Part shown: piece by piece, positions 25,064-33,489 of the stretch | Layout: each line of letters begins with the position of its first letter | How positions within the stretch are numbered: position 1 is the first letter of the stretch | Assembly: GCF_000067205.1 (NCBI RefSeq) | Contig: NC_010170.1 | Span: 2,976,001-3,040,000 of the forward strand | Length of the DNA stretch: 64,000 bases | Reading direction: 5' to 3' | Source of the DNA: Bordetella petrii | GTDB taxonomy: Bacteria > Pseudomonadota > Gammaproteobacteria > Burkholderiales > Burkholderiaceae_B | Notes under the pieces: generated by a model | Seen by the model: only the letters and a program-made list of their open reading frames with translations | The model's database searches: none | What the model was told of the DNA's origin: nothing | Made by a program: the position numbers and the translations under genes

Positions 25064-25966
25064 ATGAGTAGCATTCGCTTCCTGCGCAGCTTCCTGGCGG
25101 TGGCCCATCATGGCTCGTTTTCGGAAGCCGCCGAACAGGTCGCCCTGACGCAGGCGGCCATCAGTTTCCAGATGCGCTCGCTGGAAGCCGAGCTGGGCCG
25201 CGAGCTGTTCGACCGCAGCGGCCGGCTGGCCATCCTGAACGCCGCCGGGCGCGAGCTGCTGCCCGACGTCAAGCAGCTTGTCGACCTGTACGACCGCCTG
25301 AAATCGCCGCGCAACGCGCCCGGCATGCTGGCCGGCGCCGTGTCCATCGGCGCGGTGGTGTCGTGTATGGGCACGCTGTCGAAGGTGGTGTCCAGCATGA
25401 AGCGCGAATACCCGGGGCTGGACGTGCGCGTGTTGTCGGGCAAGGCCAGCGAACTGGCCGGCAAGGTCGAGGCAGGTGAGCTGGACGCCGCCTTCCTGGT
25501 AGAAAGCCGCCGCAAGATGGCCAGCACGCACTGGACCCCCCTGTACGAAGAACCGCTGGTCGTGGTGGCGCCGCCGTCGGCCACCGGGCAGACAGCGCTC
25601 GCGGTGCTGGCGGCCAACCCGTTCCTGCGCTTTGACCGCACCCAGCGCACGGGCCGCCAGATCGACCGGGTACTGCGCCGCCTGGGCGTGCCGGTCAGCG
25701 AGTTCCTGGAACTGAACGCCATTGAAACCTTGGTGGAACTGGTGCGCCAGGAGGTCGGCGTGAGCCTGCTGCCGCTGCTCAATGGCTCGAACTGGCAGGC
25801 GAGCCCCGACCTGCGCATCTTGCCGCTGCCCGAAGAGGCCGGGCATCCGGCCCGCTGCCTGGGCATGCTGGAACGGCGCGACCACGCGCGCCAGGACATT
25901 ACGCGCGAGATCTGCGCGCAAAGCCTGGCGATGTTCCGGCTGCGGATGCAGCCTTTGCCGGCTTGA
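25064..25966 (+). CDS. LysR-family regulator divergent from the ggt operon
   Basis: A 300-residue LysR-type regulator. The helix-turn-helix occupies residues 1-60 (FLRSFLAVAHHGSFSEAAEQVALTQAAISFQMRSLE) and an effector-binding domain follows (GAVSIGAVVSCMGTLSKVV). It is transcribed away from ggt across a 113-bp AT-rich gap holding an 11-bp inverted repeat. By the usual LysR arrangement it should control ggt and the peptide importer, perhaps in response to a gamma-glutamyl compound or cysteine. The effector cannot be read from sequence. Confidence 0.9.
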   Translation: MSSIRFLRSFLAVAHHGSFSEAAEQVALTQAAISFQMRSLEAELGRELFDRSGRLAILNAAGRELLPDVKQLVDLYDRLKSPRNAPGMLAGAVSIGAVVSCMGTLSKVVSSMKREYPGLDVRVLSGKASELAGKVEAGELDAAFLVESRRKMASTHWTPLYEEPLVVVAPPSATGQTALAVLAANPFLRFDRTQRTGRQIDRVLRRLGVPVSEFLELNAIETLVELVRQEVGVSLLPLLNGSNWQASPDLRILPLPEEAGHPARCLGMLERRDHARQDITREICAQSLAMFRLRMQPLPA

Positions 25967-26095
25967 CCACTACGAGCCAATTCGCAGCGTTGCTCCACTT
26001 CGCCGCCCCCCGCCGCGCGCTGCCGGAGAACGCTCACATGGTTGTCATGTCGATGGGTTAGGGTCTGGCTTCGTCCGTTGACCTGCCCTGCCCGC

Positions 26096-26539
26096 ATGCG
26101 CCTGCTTCCGTCACTGAGCCTGCCTTATGCGCCGCGCGCCTTGCGCGTGCTGGCCATTGCCGCCACGGCCGCGGGAGCCGGCCTGTGGGGCGCGATTCTG
26201 CTGGCGCCCCAGCCTGCCGACTTGCCGCCAGCCCTGGCCGCCGCGCCGGAGCCCGTGTCGGACACGCAGGCCCTGGCCGCGCTGTTCGGCCAGGATCGCG
26301 CCATCGACACACAGGTTGCGGTGCTGGGCCTGATCGCGGCGGGCGCGCAGGGCTCGGCGGTGCTGAGCGTGGATGGCGGGCCCGCGCGCGCCTACCGGGT
26401 CGGCGCGCAGATCGCGCCGGGCCTGGCGCTGGCCGACGTATCGCCGGCGGGCATCGAACTGGATCGCAACGGCGCGCGCGTCAGCGCAGCCGCCCCGGCA
26501 CGGGCCGCCGCGCCGCCGGGAATCGTGCCCGCGCCCTGA
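26096..26539 (+). CDS. gspC: Type II secretion protein GspC, short form
   Basis: GspC links the inner-membrane platform to the outer-membrane secretin. The 147-residue product has an N-terminal membrane segment (LAIAATAAGAGLWGAILLAP) and a homology-region domain (LAALFGQDRAIDTQVAVLGLIAAGAQGSAVLSVDGGPARAYRVG) that in other species binds the N0 domain of GspD. It ends soon after in a Pro/Ala-rich tail, so the PDZ domain or coiled coil of longer GspC proteins is missing. First gene of the gspC-G-H-I-J-K-L-M-N run. No strong ribosome site precedes the ATG. Confidence 0.82.
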   Translation: MRLLPSLSLPYAPRALRVLAIAATAAGAGLWGAILLAPQPADLPPALAAAPEPVSDTQALAALFGQDRAIDTQVAVLGLIAAGAQGSAVLSVDGGPARAYRVGAQIAPGLALADVSPAGIELDRNGARVSAAAPARAAAPPGIVPAP

Positions 26540-26626
26540 GCTGGACCAGCGTTAAACCGGGCAACAGCATTACTGTCATATTCCTGACGCATCATGTTCG
26601 CTTCCATGTATGAGCGGAGAGTCTTC

Positions 26627-27055
26627 GTGCGTCAATTCCAGCGCCCGCGAGCCAGGCAGCAGGGCTTCACACTGATCGAGATCATGGTGGTGATCGTGAT
26701 CATGGGCATTCTGGCCGCGCTGGTCGTGCCCCGCGTGCTGGACCGCCCCGACCAGGCGCGGCGCGTGGCCGCGCGCCAGGACATCAGCGGCCTGATGCAG
26801 GCCTTGAAGCTGTACCGCCTGGACAATGGCCGCTACCCGAATGCCGCGCAGGGCTTGCAGGCGCTGGTGCGGCGCCCGGATGGCGCGCGCAACTGGCGGC
26901 CTTACCTGGACCGCCTTCCCGACGACCCATGGGGTCATCCGTATCAGTATCTGAATCCCGGCGTCAAAGGAGAGATCGACGTATTCACGTTCGGACCCGA
27001 CAACAAGGCGGGCGGAGAAGAGGACGATGCGGACATCGGTTCGTGGGATCTCTGA
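26627..27055 (+). CDS. gspG: Major pseudopilin GspG
   Basis: GspG forms the body of the type II secretion pseudopilus. The prepilin motif is QQGFTLIEIMVVIVIMGILAALVVPRV, with Glu at position +5 for N-methylation and assembly, followed by the conserved GspG fold (DNGRYPNAAQGLQALVRRP and DPWGHPYQYLNPG) and the calcium-loop region DNKAGGEEDDADIGSW. I prefer the GTG at 26627, six bases after GGAGA, giving a 13-residue leader and 142 residues; an ATG at 26594 would lengthen the leader to 24. It overlaps gspH by 29 bases. Confidence 0.95.
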   Translation: MRQFQRPRARQQGFTLIEIMVVIVIMGILAALVVPRVLDRPDQARRVAARQDISGLMQALKLYRLDNGRYPNAAQGLQALVRRPDGARNWRPYLDRLPDDPWGHPYQYLNPGVKGEIDVFTFGPDNKAGGEEDDADIGSWDL

Positions 27056-27518
27056 ACGCGGCTTCACGCTGATTGAAATGCTGGTGGTGGTGGCGATCAT
27101 TGCCATTGCCGCGTCGATGGTGGGCCTGTCGGTAACGTCGTCTTCGGGGCGTGCGCTGCGCGCCGACGCCGAACGCCTGGTCGATGCCTTTGCCGTGGCG
27201 CAGAGCGAAGCGCGCAGCGACGGCCGCGCCATCCTGTGGCGCGCCGACGAGCGCGGCTGGTCGTTCGAGCGCCGCGGCAGGCCGGCCCGCGTGTCGGCCC
27301 AGGACGACGGTCCGCAAACGCCTGACCGATTCGTTCATGACGAGGTTCTGCGCGCGCAGGCCTGGAGCGCGCCGCCGGTCGGCGTGCGGCGCACGCCGGA
27401 CCATCCGGTGGTGTTCGGCACCGAATGGATTGCCGATGCGCTGGCGCTGGAACTGACTTCGCATGGCGAGGCGGTGCGCATCGAACGCGACGCGGCGGGC
27501 GGTTATGCCATCCAGTAG
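27027..27518 (+). CDS. gspH: Minor pseudopilin GspH
   Basis: A 163-residue minor pseudopilin with the leader MRTSVRGISERG and the class III motif GFTLIEMLVVVAIIAIAASMV. The remainder follows the GspH pattern of a beta-sandwich head (AILWRADERGWSFERRGRPA). GspH joins the pseudopilus shaft to the tip complex of GspI, J and K. It begins within gspG and its end overlaps gspI, so the pseudopilin genes are translationally coupled. Confidence 0.92.
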   Translation: MRTSVRGISERGFTLIEMLVVVAIIAIAASMVGLSVTSSSGRALRADAERLVDAFAVAQSEARSDGRAILWRADERGWSFERRGRPARVSAQDDGPQTPDRFVHDEVLRAQAWSAPPVGVRRTPDHPVVFGTEWIADALALELTSHGEAVRIERDAAGGYAIQ

Positions 27519-27882
27519 ACAACAGCGCGGCTTCACGCTGATCGAAGTCCTGGTGGCGCTGGCCATCATCTCGGTGGCCATGGGCGCGGCGATGCGCGCG
27601 ACCCAGGTCATGCTGGACAACAGCCGGGCCATTCGCGACAAGACACTGGCGCTGCTGGCGGCCGACAACACATTGGCCCGGTTGCGGCTAGAACAGGCCT
27701 TTCCACGCGCCGGCACGCAGACCATGCCTTGCCCGCAGGGCGCGCTGGCCCTGCGCTGCGAGATGGAAGTGCGCAACTCGCTGAACCGCAATTTCCGCCA
27801 AGTCACCGTGCGGGTGCTCGACCCCGGCCGCAACGGCGCCGTCCTGGCCGAACTGACCGGCCTGCTGTCACGGATACGCTGA
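27505..27882 (+). CDS. gspI: Minor pseudopilin GspI
   Basis: A 125-residue pseudopilin beginning MPSSRQQRG, then GFTLIEVLVALAIISVAMGAAMRA. The short head contains LLAADNTLARLRLEQAFP, typical of GspI. GspI starts assembly of the pseudopilus tip with GspJ and GspK. I chose ATG 27505 because it gives the usual short leader; an upstream in-frame ATG at 27463 would add 14 residues. The stop overlaps the gspJ start (TGATG). Confidence 0.92.
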   Translation: MPSSRQQRGFTLIEVLVALAIISVAMGAAMRATQVMLDNSRAIRDKTLALLAADNTLARLRLEQAFPRAGTQTMPCPQGALALRCEMEVRNSLNRNFRQVTVRVLDPGRNGAVLAELTGLLSRIR

Positions 27883-28484
27883 TGCGCGCCCGCCGCCGTT
27901 GCGCCCCGCAGCAGGGGTTTACGCTGATCGAAGTGCTGATCGCCATCGCACTGATGGCGCTCGTGAGCCTGCTGTCGTGGCGGGGCCTGGAACACGTGTC
28001 GACGGCGCGCAACTGGCTGGGCGCGCAGGCGCGGGACCAGGCGGTGGTGTTGCGCACGCTGGGCCAGGTCGAGCGCGACTTGAACCGTGCCTATGTTGGC
28101 GCGCCGGCCCAGGGCCGCGCCGCTGCGCTGCTGCCGCCCGGCATAGAGGTCGCGCAATCGTCCGGCGCGGCGCTGCTGCTGGACATCGTGCGCGCCACGC
28201 CCGACGGCGGCCTGTGGCAGCGCATCACGTGGCGCGTGCGCCCCGAAGGCCTGTGGCGCTACAGCGGCGTGCCGGCGGCGCGCTATCCGTTGCCTGAACC
28301 CGCCGACGGCGTGCTGGTCATGCCGGGCGCCACCGGGCTGACGGTGCGCGCCTGGGTGCCCGGTCGTGGCTGGCGCGATCCGCTGCAACCGGAAACCGGG
28401 CGCGCCGCCGGGCTTGAAGTGGCGATCGAGCGCCCTGGCCGCGGCCAGCCCGAGCGCTACACCCGCATCGTGGTGCTGCCATGA
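27882..28484 (+). CDS. gspJ: Minor pseudopilin GspJ
   Basis: A 200-residue pseudopilin with leader MRARRRCAPQQG followed by GFTLIEVLIAIALMALVSLLSW and the GspJ block RGLEHVSTARNWL...VERDLNRAYVG. It forms part of the tip complex with GspI and GspK. The coding start overlaps the gspI stop, and its own stop overlaps the gspK ATG (ATGA), which fits stoichiometric production. Confidence 0.92.
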   Translation: MRARRRCAPQQGFTLIEVLIAIALMALVSLLSWRGLEHVSTARNWLGAQARDQAVVLRTLGQVERDLNRAYVGAPAQGRAAALLPPGIEVAQSSGAALLLDIVRATPDGGLWQRITWRVRPEGLWRYSGVPAARYPLPEPADGVLVMPGATGLTVRAWVPGRGWRDPLQPETGRAAGLEVAIERPGRGQPERYTRIVVLP

Positions 28485-29422
28485 CGGCGCGGGCGGCGCG
28501 GCAGCAAGGCATGGCGGTGGTCAGCGCGCTGATCGTGGTTGCCATCGTGGCTGCCCTGACCAGCGGCCTGTTCTTGCGCCAGACGTCCGCCATCCGGCAG
28601 ATCGAGAACGAGCAGGCGCGCGTACAGGCGCGCTGGCTGCTGCTGGGCGGCATTGACTGGGCGCGCCTGCTGCTGCTCGACAACGCCCGCCAGGAAGCCA
28701 CCGTCAGGCGCGACCAGCTGTGGTCGACACCCGTGCTCGACACCCGCGTCGAAGGCGACGACAGCGGACGAGCCGCGGTGTTCTCCGGTGGCATACAGGA
28801 CGAACAGGGCAAGTACAACCTGTACAACCTGGCCAGGCGCGGCATGGTGGACCAGACCCAGGTCGAGGTGCTGGCGCGCCTGCTGGACATGCTGGGCCTG
28901 CCCGCCACGCTGGCGCCGCGCCTGGCCGCCCAGGTGGCCCTGACACAGGAGCGCCTGCGCGACGGTGGCGCACAGGCATCGCCCGCGGACACGCGGGGCG
29001 GCGCAAGCGCCCCGCAACCGCGCGGCATCGGCGACCTGGCCGCGCAGCTGGGCATGGATGCTGCGAGCCGGCAGGCCATGCAACGCACCATGACGCTGCT
29101 GCCGGCCGCCACCAAGCTCAACGTCAATACCGCCGAACCGGAAGTGATCGCCGCGCTGGTGCCGGGCCTGAGCCTGGCGCAGGCCCGCGCCGTCGTGGGC
29201 GAGCGCGACCGGGGCCGCTGGTTCAACGACAGCGGCGACTTCGCCAACCGTCTGGCGGCAGGCGGCAAACCCTTGCAAATACCGGCGGTCGCCACGACCA
29301 GCGAATGGTTCCTGGCCGACGGCACCGTAGCCTACCAACGCGCCCGCGTCAGCATGCGGGCCCTGCTGGCGATTCCCGGACAGCGTCCTCCTGAAACCGT
29401 ATGGATAAGAGAAACACCGTAA
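28481..29422 (+). CDS. gspK: Minor pseudopilin GspK
   Basis: A 313-residue protein, the largest pseudopilin, which caps the pseudopilus. After the leader MTARAARQQG it continues MAVVSALIVVAIVAALTSGLF; as usual in GspK the Glu at +5 is absent. The large head contains DEQGKYNLYNLARRG and the saposin-like helical insertion, and ends with KLNVNTAEPEVIAALVPGLSLAQAR, the helix-hairpin-helix-like GspK block. It overlaps gspJ by four bases and gspL by 22 bases. Confidence 0.93.
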   Translation: MTARAARQQGMAVVSALIVVAIVAALTSGLFLRQTSAIRQIENEQARVQARWLLLGGIDWARLLLLDNARQEATVRRDQLWSTPVLDTRVEGDDSGRAAVFSGGIQDEQGKYNLYNLARRGMVDQTQVEVLARLLDMLGLPATLAPRLAAQVALTQERLRDGGAQASPADTRGGASAPQPRGIGDLAAQLGMDAASRQAMQRTMTLLPAATKLNVNTAEPEVIAALVPGLSLAQARAVVGERDRGRWFNDSGDFANRLAAGGKPLQIPAVATTSEWFLADGTVAYQRARVSMRALLAIPGQRPPETVWIRETP

Positions 29423-30441
29423 GAAACGTGTTGCGCGTCGCGCTGCCACCCCTGGCGGCCTGGTCGGACTCTACGCCGCTGGCCTATGCCTGGCTGGACC
29501 GGCAGGGACGCGCCGCGCGCGGCGGCTCGCTGCCGGCCGCCGCGCTGGCCGCCGCGTTTGCCCAGGCGCGCGTGCAGGCCATCCTGCACCCCGACGATGT
29601 GATCATCGCCCCCATCGCGGTGCCCGCCGTCCCCGCCAACCGCGTTGCCGCCGCCGTGCGCGGCACGTTGGAAGGACTGGTGCTGGGCGACCTGGAAGCG
29701 CTGGCGGTGGGACACGGCCCGCGCGCCGCCGACGGTACGGTGCTGGCCGCGTGGATGGCGCGCGATGCGCTGCGCGCGGCATGGCGGCGCCTGTCGTCGG
29801 CGGGGCTGGCCGTGCAGGCGTTCTATCCCTTGCAGGTCTGGTCCGAAACGCCCGAACAAGCGCGGCCGGCGGCGCTCGACGACATCCGCGACCCACGCTG
29901 GCGGGCGCCCGGGCCGGGTTGGTCGCTGGCGCTGCCGCAACTGGCGCCCCGGCAGCCTTCGCGCTGGCGCGGCGCATGGGCCTGGCTGGCGGCAGCCGCA
30001 GCGGTGTGGATCGCGGGCCTGAACCTGTACGCCGCGCAGCTCCGCCACGAAGCCACGCGGCTGCGCGAACGCATGGAACAGGATGTGCGCGACGCGCTTC
30101 CGGATATTCCCGTCGTGCTGGACCCCGTGCGCCAGGCCCGGCAGGCCCGCGATGCGTTGCGGGCCGGCCAGGGCGAAGCCGCGGGCAACGATTTGCTGTC
30201 ACTGGCGCGCGTGGCCGTGCAAGTGCTGCCCTTCGCGGCCGACACGGTCGACCGGCTGGAATACGGCGACGGGATACTGACCCTGCGCCTGCGCGACAGC
30301 AACGCCGCCGCATCCGGCGGCGGCAAGGCCGCCGACCGGCTGGCCGACACAGCCGCCATACTGCAACGCGCCGCAGCGTTGAGCGCGCGCGTAGAGCGCG
30401 ACGACAGCGGCGCGTGGCGCATCCAGCGAGCCCAGCCATGA
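29401..30441 (+). CDS. gspL: Type II secretion platform protein GspL
   Basis: GspL spans the inner membrane and recruits the ATPase GspE through its cytoplasmic domain. The 346-residue protein has a cytoplasmic actin-like domain (residues 1-195, with MARDALRAAWRRLSSAGLAVQAFYPL), one membrane helix near 200-216 (WLAAAAAVWIAGLNLYAAQL) and a periplasmic ferredoxin-like domain (LPFAADTVDRLEYGDGILTLRLRD). The GspM partner follows with a four-base overlap. The cytoplasmic part is rather short compared with enteric GspL. Confidence 0.88.
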   Translation: MDKRNTVRNVLRVALPPLAAWSDSTPLAYAWLDRQGRAARGGSLPAAALAAAFAQARVQAILHPDDVIIAPIAVPAVPANRVAAAVRGTLEGLVLGDLEALAVGHGPRAADGTVLAAWMARDALRAAWRRLSSAGLAVQAFYPLQVWSETPEQARPAALDDIRDPRWRAPGPGWSLALPQLAPRQPSRWRGAWAWLAAAAAVWIAGLNLYAAQLRHEATRLRERMEQDVRDALPDIPVVLDPVRQARQARDALRAGQGEAAGNDLLSLARVAVQVLPFAADTVDRLEYGDGILTLRLRDSNAAASGGGKAADRLADTAAILQRAAALSARVERDDSGAWRIQRAQP

Positions 30442-31052
30442 ATGCCATCGCATCCTTGCGCGGCAAACTGGCTCCCTGGGCGGCGCGCGCGGCCGCCTGG
30501 CGCCAGCGCGCCCTGTCCTGGTATGCGCTGCGGCCCCGGCGCGAACAGCGGTTGCTGGCCTGCGCCGGCGCGCTGCTGGCCGCCGCGCTGGTTTTCCTGC
30601 TGCTGGTTGAACCTGCCTGGTCTACCATGACGCGGACCAGGCAGGAACTGCCCGACCTGCGCGCGCAAACCGCCACGGTGGCCGAACTGACGGCCCAGGT
30701 GCGCGCCCTGCGGCGCCGTGATGCGGGCGCCGCAACCGCCAGCCCCAGCCCCGGCGAGCTGACCGCCAGCCTGCGCCGCGAGGGGCTGCCGGACAGTGTC
30801 TGGTCGCTGGAACTAAGCACGGCCAAAGCCCCGCAGCCGAACGCTGAAGCCGCCGCACCCGCTTCCGCCATCAGGCTGAACCTGCGCGAAGCGTCCGCGG
30901 CCGCGCTGTTCCGCTGGCTGGACACTGCGGCGCGCGACTGGCGGCTGTCGGTGGCGGATGCCGAGCTCGCGCGCGCAACAAACCCGGCAGGCCAACGGTT
31001 GCCCGGCCGCCTGAACGGCGCCCTGACCCTGCTGCCCGCCCCTGGCCCATGA
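30438..31052 (+). CDS. gspM: Type II secretion platform protein GspM
   Basis: A 204-residue bitopic protein with a short cytoplasmic N-terminus (ALSWYALRPRREQRLLACAG), a membrane helix (ALLAAALVFLLLVEPAW), a coiled coil (TRQELPDLRAQTATVAELTAQVRAL) and a small periplasmic domain (FRWLDTAARDWRLSVADAEL). GspM stabilises GspL in the inner-membrane platform. The ATG overlaps gspL and the stop overlaps gspN. The frame is open well upstream of 30438, but only this start fits the family. Confidence 0.88.
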   Translation: MNAIASLRGKLAPWAARAAAWRQRALSWYALRPRREQRLLACAGALLAAALVFLLLVEPAWSTMTRTRQELPDLRAQTATVAELTAQVRALRRRDAGAATASPSPGELTASLRREGLPDSVWSLELSTAKAPQPNAEAAAPASAIRLNLREASAAALFRWLDTAARDWRLSVADAELARATNPAGQRLPGRLNGALTLLPAPGP

Positions 31053-31801
31053 TGCGCCGCCTGTTGCCCACGAGCTTTTCGCCGCCGCTGGCGGCGTTGG
31101 CGCTGTGCTGCGCGCTGCTGGCGGCGCTGGTGGTGCTGCCGGCGCGCTGGCTGCTGCTGGTCCAGCCCGACGACGCGATGGCGGCACTGGCCGATGCCGA
31201 CGGCACCCTGTGGCGCGGCAGCGCCCGCGTGGCGTTGGGCCCGCCAGGCGCCCGCCGCTTATTGCCCGAGCCGCTGCACTGGCAATGGCGCCACGGCGCG
31301 CTGGAAATTTCACATGCGTGGTTGCGCGGCCCCGTGCGCGCGCAGCCAGGTTGGTCCGGCATCGCCGTGTCTGGCCAGAACCTGCGCTTACCCGCCGCAA
31401 CCCTCGCGGCATTCGGCGCGCCGCTGAATACCGTGGCCCCCGGCGGCCAGCTCGAGATCGACTGGCAGCCCTTCGTGCTGGGCCACCTGTCCGCCGGCGG
31501 CGCCCTGGCGACCGCCCGCTGGACCAATGCCAGCTCCGCCCTGTCGCACGTGCGGCCGCTAGGCGACTACACCTTGCGCATTACGGCCGACCAGGACACG
31601 CTGCGCCTGGCGCTGGGCACCGATTCCGGCGTGCTGTCGGTCACCGGACAGGGCCGGCTGCGGCATGGCCGCCTGCGCCTGCGCGGCGAGGCCGCCCCAG
31701 CCGACAACGCCACCCCACCCCAACGCGCCGCCCTGGCCGGCCTGCTGAGCGCCCTAGGCCCGGTATCGAACGGCAAAACCCACTTCAGCACCCCACCCTG
31801 A
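31049..31801 (+). CDS. gspN: Type II secretion protein GspN
   Basis: A 250-residue protein with an N-terminal membrane segment (LAALALCCALLAALVVLPARW) and a beta-rich periplasmic domain typical of GspN (DGTLWRGSARVALG, APGGQLEIDWQPF, GQGRLRHGRLRLRGEA). GspN is present in only some T2SS operons and its exact role is not settled. It ends the nine-gene plus-strand run; the convergent gspE ends 257 bp away across a large inverted repeat. Confidence 0.82.
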   Translation: MMRRLLPTSFSPPLAALALCCALLAALVVLPARWLLLVQPDDAMAALADADGTLWRGSARVALGPPGARRLLPEPLHWQWRHGALEISHAWLRGPVRAQPGWSGIAVSGQNLRLPAATLAAFGAPLNTVAPGGQLEIDWQPFVLGHLSAGGALATARWTNASSALSHVRPLGDYTLRITADQDTLRLALGTDSGVLSVTGQGRLRHGRLRLRGEAAPADNATPPQRAALAGLLSALGPVSNGKTHFSTPP

Positions 31802-31882
31802 CCCAGCCACAGCCTCGTCAACACCGGCTGGTGCGCCTAACACCCACAGCTGCGCGCGCCCTCTTTGAATACACCGCCCCCA

Positions 31883-32015
31883 GTCCCGCGGCATCCGGCC
31901 ACGCGCGGGCGGCGCGTTGGGCGGCGGGGCAGCCTGCGCAGCAGGCCGAGGGCGCGTGGTTGCGCCCGAGCCCGACGCACGGGCGCCGCCCGCGCGTGGC
32001 CGGATGCCGCGGGAC
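31883..32015. repeat. Long inverted repeat between gspN and gspE
   Basis: Arms 31883-31915 and 31983-32015 are perfect 33-bp reverse complements, starting GTCCCGCGGCATCCGGCCAC. The 67-bp middle holds a smaller dyad around GCCTGCGCAGCAGGC. The element fills most of the 257-bp gap between two convergent operons. It may act as a bidirectional terminator-like structure or be a dispersed palindromic repeat. Confidence 0.9.
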
Positions 32016-32058
32016 GACGCAAGAACTCACCCCCCCCGCAAAGAACCCCTCCTTCCCC

Positions 32059-33489
32059 TTAACCCTCCCGAGTCACCCGCAAAATCTCCTCCGGCGCGGT
32101 CACCCCCGCCGCGACCCAGCGCTGCCCATCGTCCCGCAACGTCCGCATGCCGCTGCGCAAAGCCTGAGCCCGCAGCGCCTGCTCGTCGCGCCCCTCGTGA
32201 ATCAGGCGGCGCACCTCGTCATCCACTTTGAACAGCTCGTGAATTCCCGAGCGCCCGCTATAGCCGGTGTGATTGCAGGCTTCGCAGCCCACCGGCCGGT
32301 ACACCACCCGCCCGTCCGGCAGCGTGTCGGGCCGGCGGCACTGCTGGCACAAGCGGCGCACCAGCCGCTGCGCCAGCACGCCCAGCAGCGACGACGCCAG
32401 CAAAAAAGGCTCGACCCCCATGTCCACCAGGCGCGTCACGGCCGAAGTCGCATCATTGGTGTGCAGCGTGGCCAGCACCAGGTGGCCCGTCAGCGAGGCC
32501 TGCACGGCGATCTGCGCGGTTTCCAGGTCGCGGATCTCGCCGATCATGATCACGTCCGGGTCTTGCCGGAGAATGGCCCGCAGCGCCAGCGCGAAGGTCA
32601 TGTCGATCTTGGCGTTGACCTGCGTCTGGCTGATGCCGGGCAGGTCGTACTCAATAGGGTCTTCTACGGTCAGGATATTCGTGGTGGAGGCGTCCAGCCG
32701 CGCCAGCGCCGCGTACAGCGTGGTGGTCTTGCCGCTGCCGGTGGGGCCCGTCACCAGCACGATGCCGTGCGGCTGGCGGATCAGCTCGTCGAGCTGGGCC
32801 AGCACCCGCGGGCTCATGCCCAGTTTGTCGAGCCGCAGCCGCCCGGCCTCTTTGTCGAGCAGGCGCAGTACGGCACGCTCGCCATGCCCGGTGGGCAGCG
32901 TCGATACCCGCACGTCGATGGGCCGTCCGCCCACGCGCAGCGCAATGCGGCCGTCCTGCGGCAGGCGCTTCTCGGCGATGTCCAGGTTGGCCATGATCTT
33001 GATGCGCGATATCAGCGCGGAATGCAGCGCCTTGCGCGGGCTGACCACATCGCGCAGCACGCCATCGACCCGATAGCGCACCACCGAATGATTCTCGTAC
33101 GGCTCGATGTGCATGTCGCTGGCGCCGTCGCGCGCGGCCTGCGTGAACAGCGCGTTGATCATGCGGATCACCGGCGCGTCGTCCTGCGTTTCGAGCAGGT
33201 CGGCCACCTCGGGAATATCCTGCAGCAGCCGGTCGAGGTCGATCTCGTTCTCGGCCACGCCGATCACCGATGCCGCGTCGGCGGTGTCGCTGTAGGCGGT
33301 GTTAAGCAGCGTGTCGAGCGCTTCGTCGGACACCTCGATCACCGGCACCTGGCCATGGCAGCGCAAGACCTCGCGCACCGCCCAGGCCGGCGTGCGCGCG
33401 CTGACGGTCAATTGCGATGCGCCGGGCCGCAACAACAACACCGCCCGCTGCGCGCGAGCCCAGCTGTACGGCAAGGGATAGGCATTCAC
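32059..33489 (-). CDS. gspE: Type II secretion ATPase GspE
   Basis: The cytoplasmic ATPase that drives pseudopilus assembly. The 476-residue protein has an N1E/N2E region that binds GspL, Walker A GPTGSGKTTT near residue 246, the Asp box ILTVEDPIEY, Walker B DPDVIMIGEIRD, the His box HLVLATLHTND, and a zinc-binding four-Cys segment (CQQC near 380, CEAC near 400). All catalytic elements are intact. It starts inside the gspD stop (ATGA overlap) and is transcribed toward gspN. Confidence 0.96.
   Translation of the reverse strand: MNAYPLPYSWARAQRAVLLLRPGASQLTVSARTPAWAVREVLRCHGQVPVIEVSDEALDTLLNTAYSDTADAASVIGVAENEIDLDRLLQDIPEVADLLETQDDAPVIRMINALFTQAARDGASDMHIEPYENHSVVRYRVDGVLRDVVSPRKALHSALISRIKIMANLDIAEKRLPQDGRIALRVGGRPIDVRVSTLPTGHGERAVLRLLDKEAGRLRLDKLGMSPRVLAQLDELIRQPHGIVLVTGPTGSGKTTTLYAALARLDASTTNILTVEDPIEYDLPGISQTQVNAKIDMTFALALRAILRQDPDVIMIGEIRDLETAQIAVQASLTGHLVLATLHTNDATSAVTRLVDMGVEPFLLASSLLGVLAQRLVRRLCQQCRRPDTLPDGRVVYRPVGCEACNHTGYSGRSGIHELFKVDDEVRRLIHEGRDEQALRAQALRSGMRTLRDDGQRWVAAGVTAPEEILRVTREG

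Noticed and set aside
26042..26095. Longer gspC start
   Set aside because: The 18 extra residues lack conservation and a ribosome site; the membrane segment sits correctly with the start at 26096.
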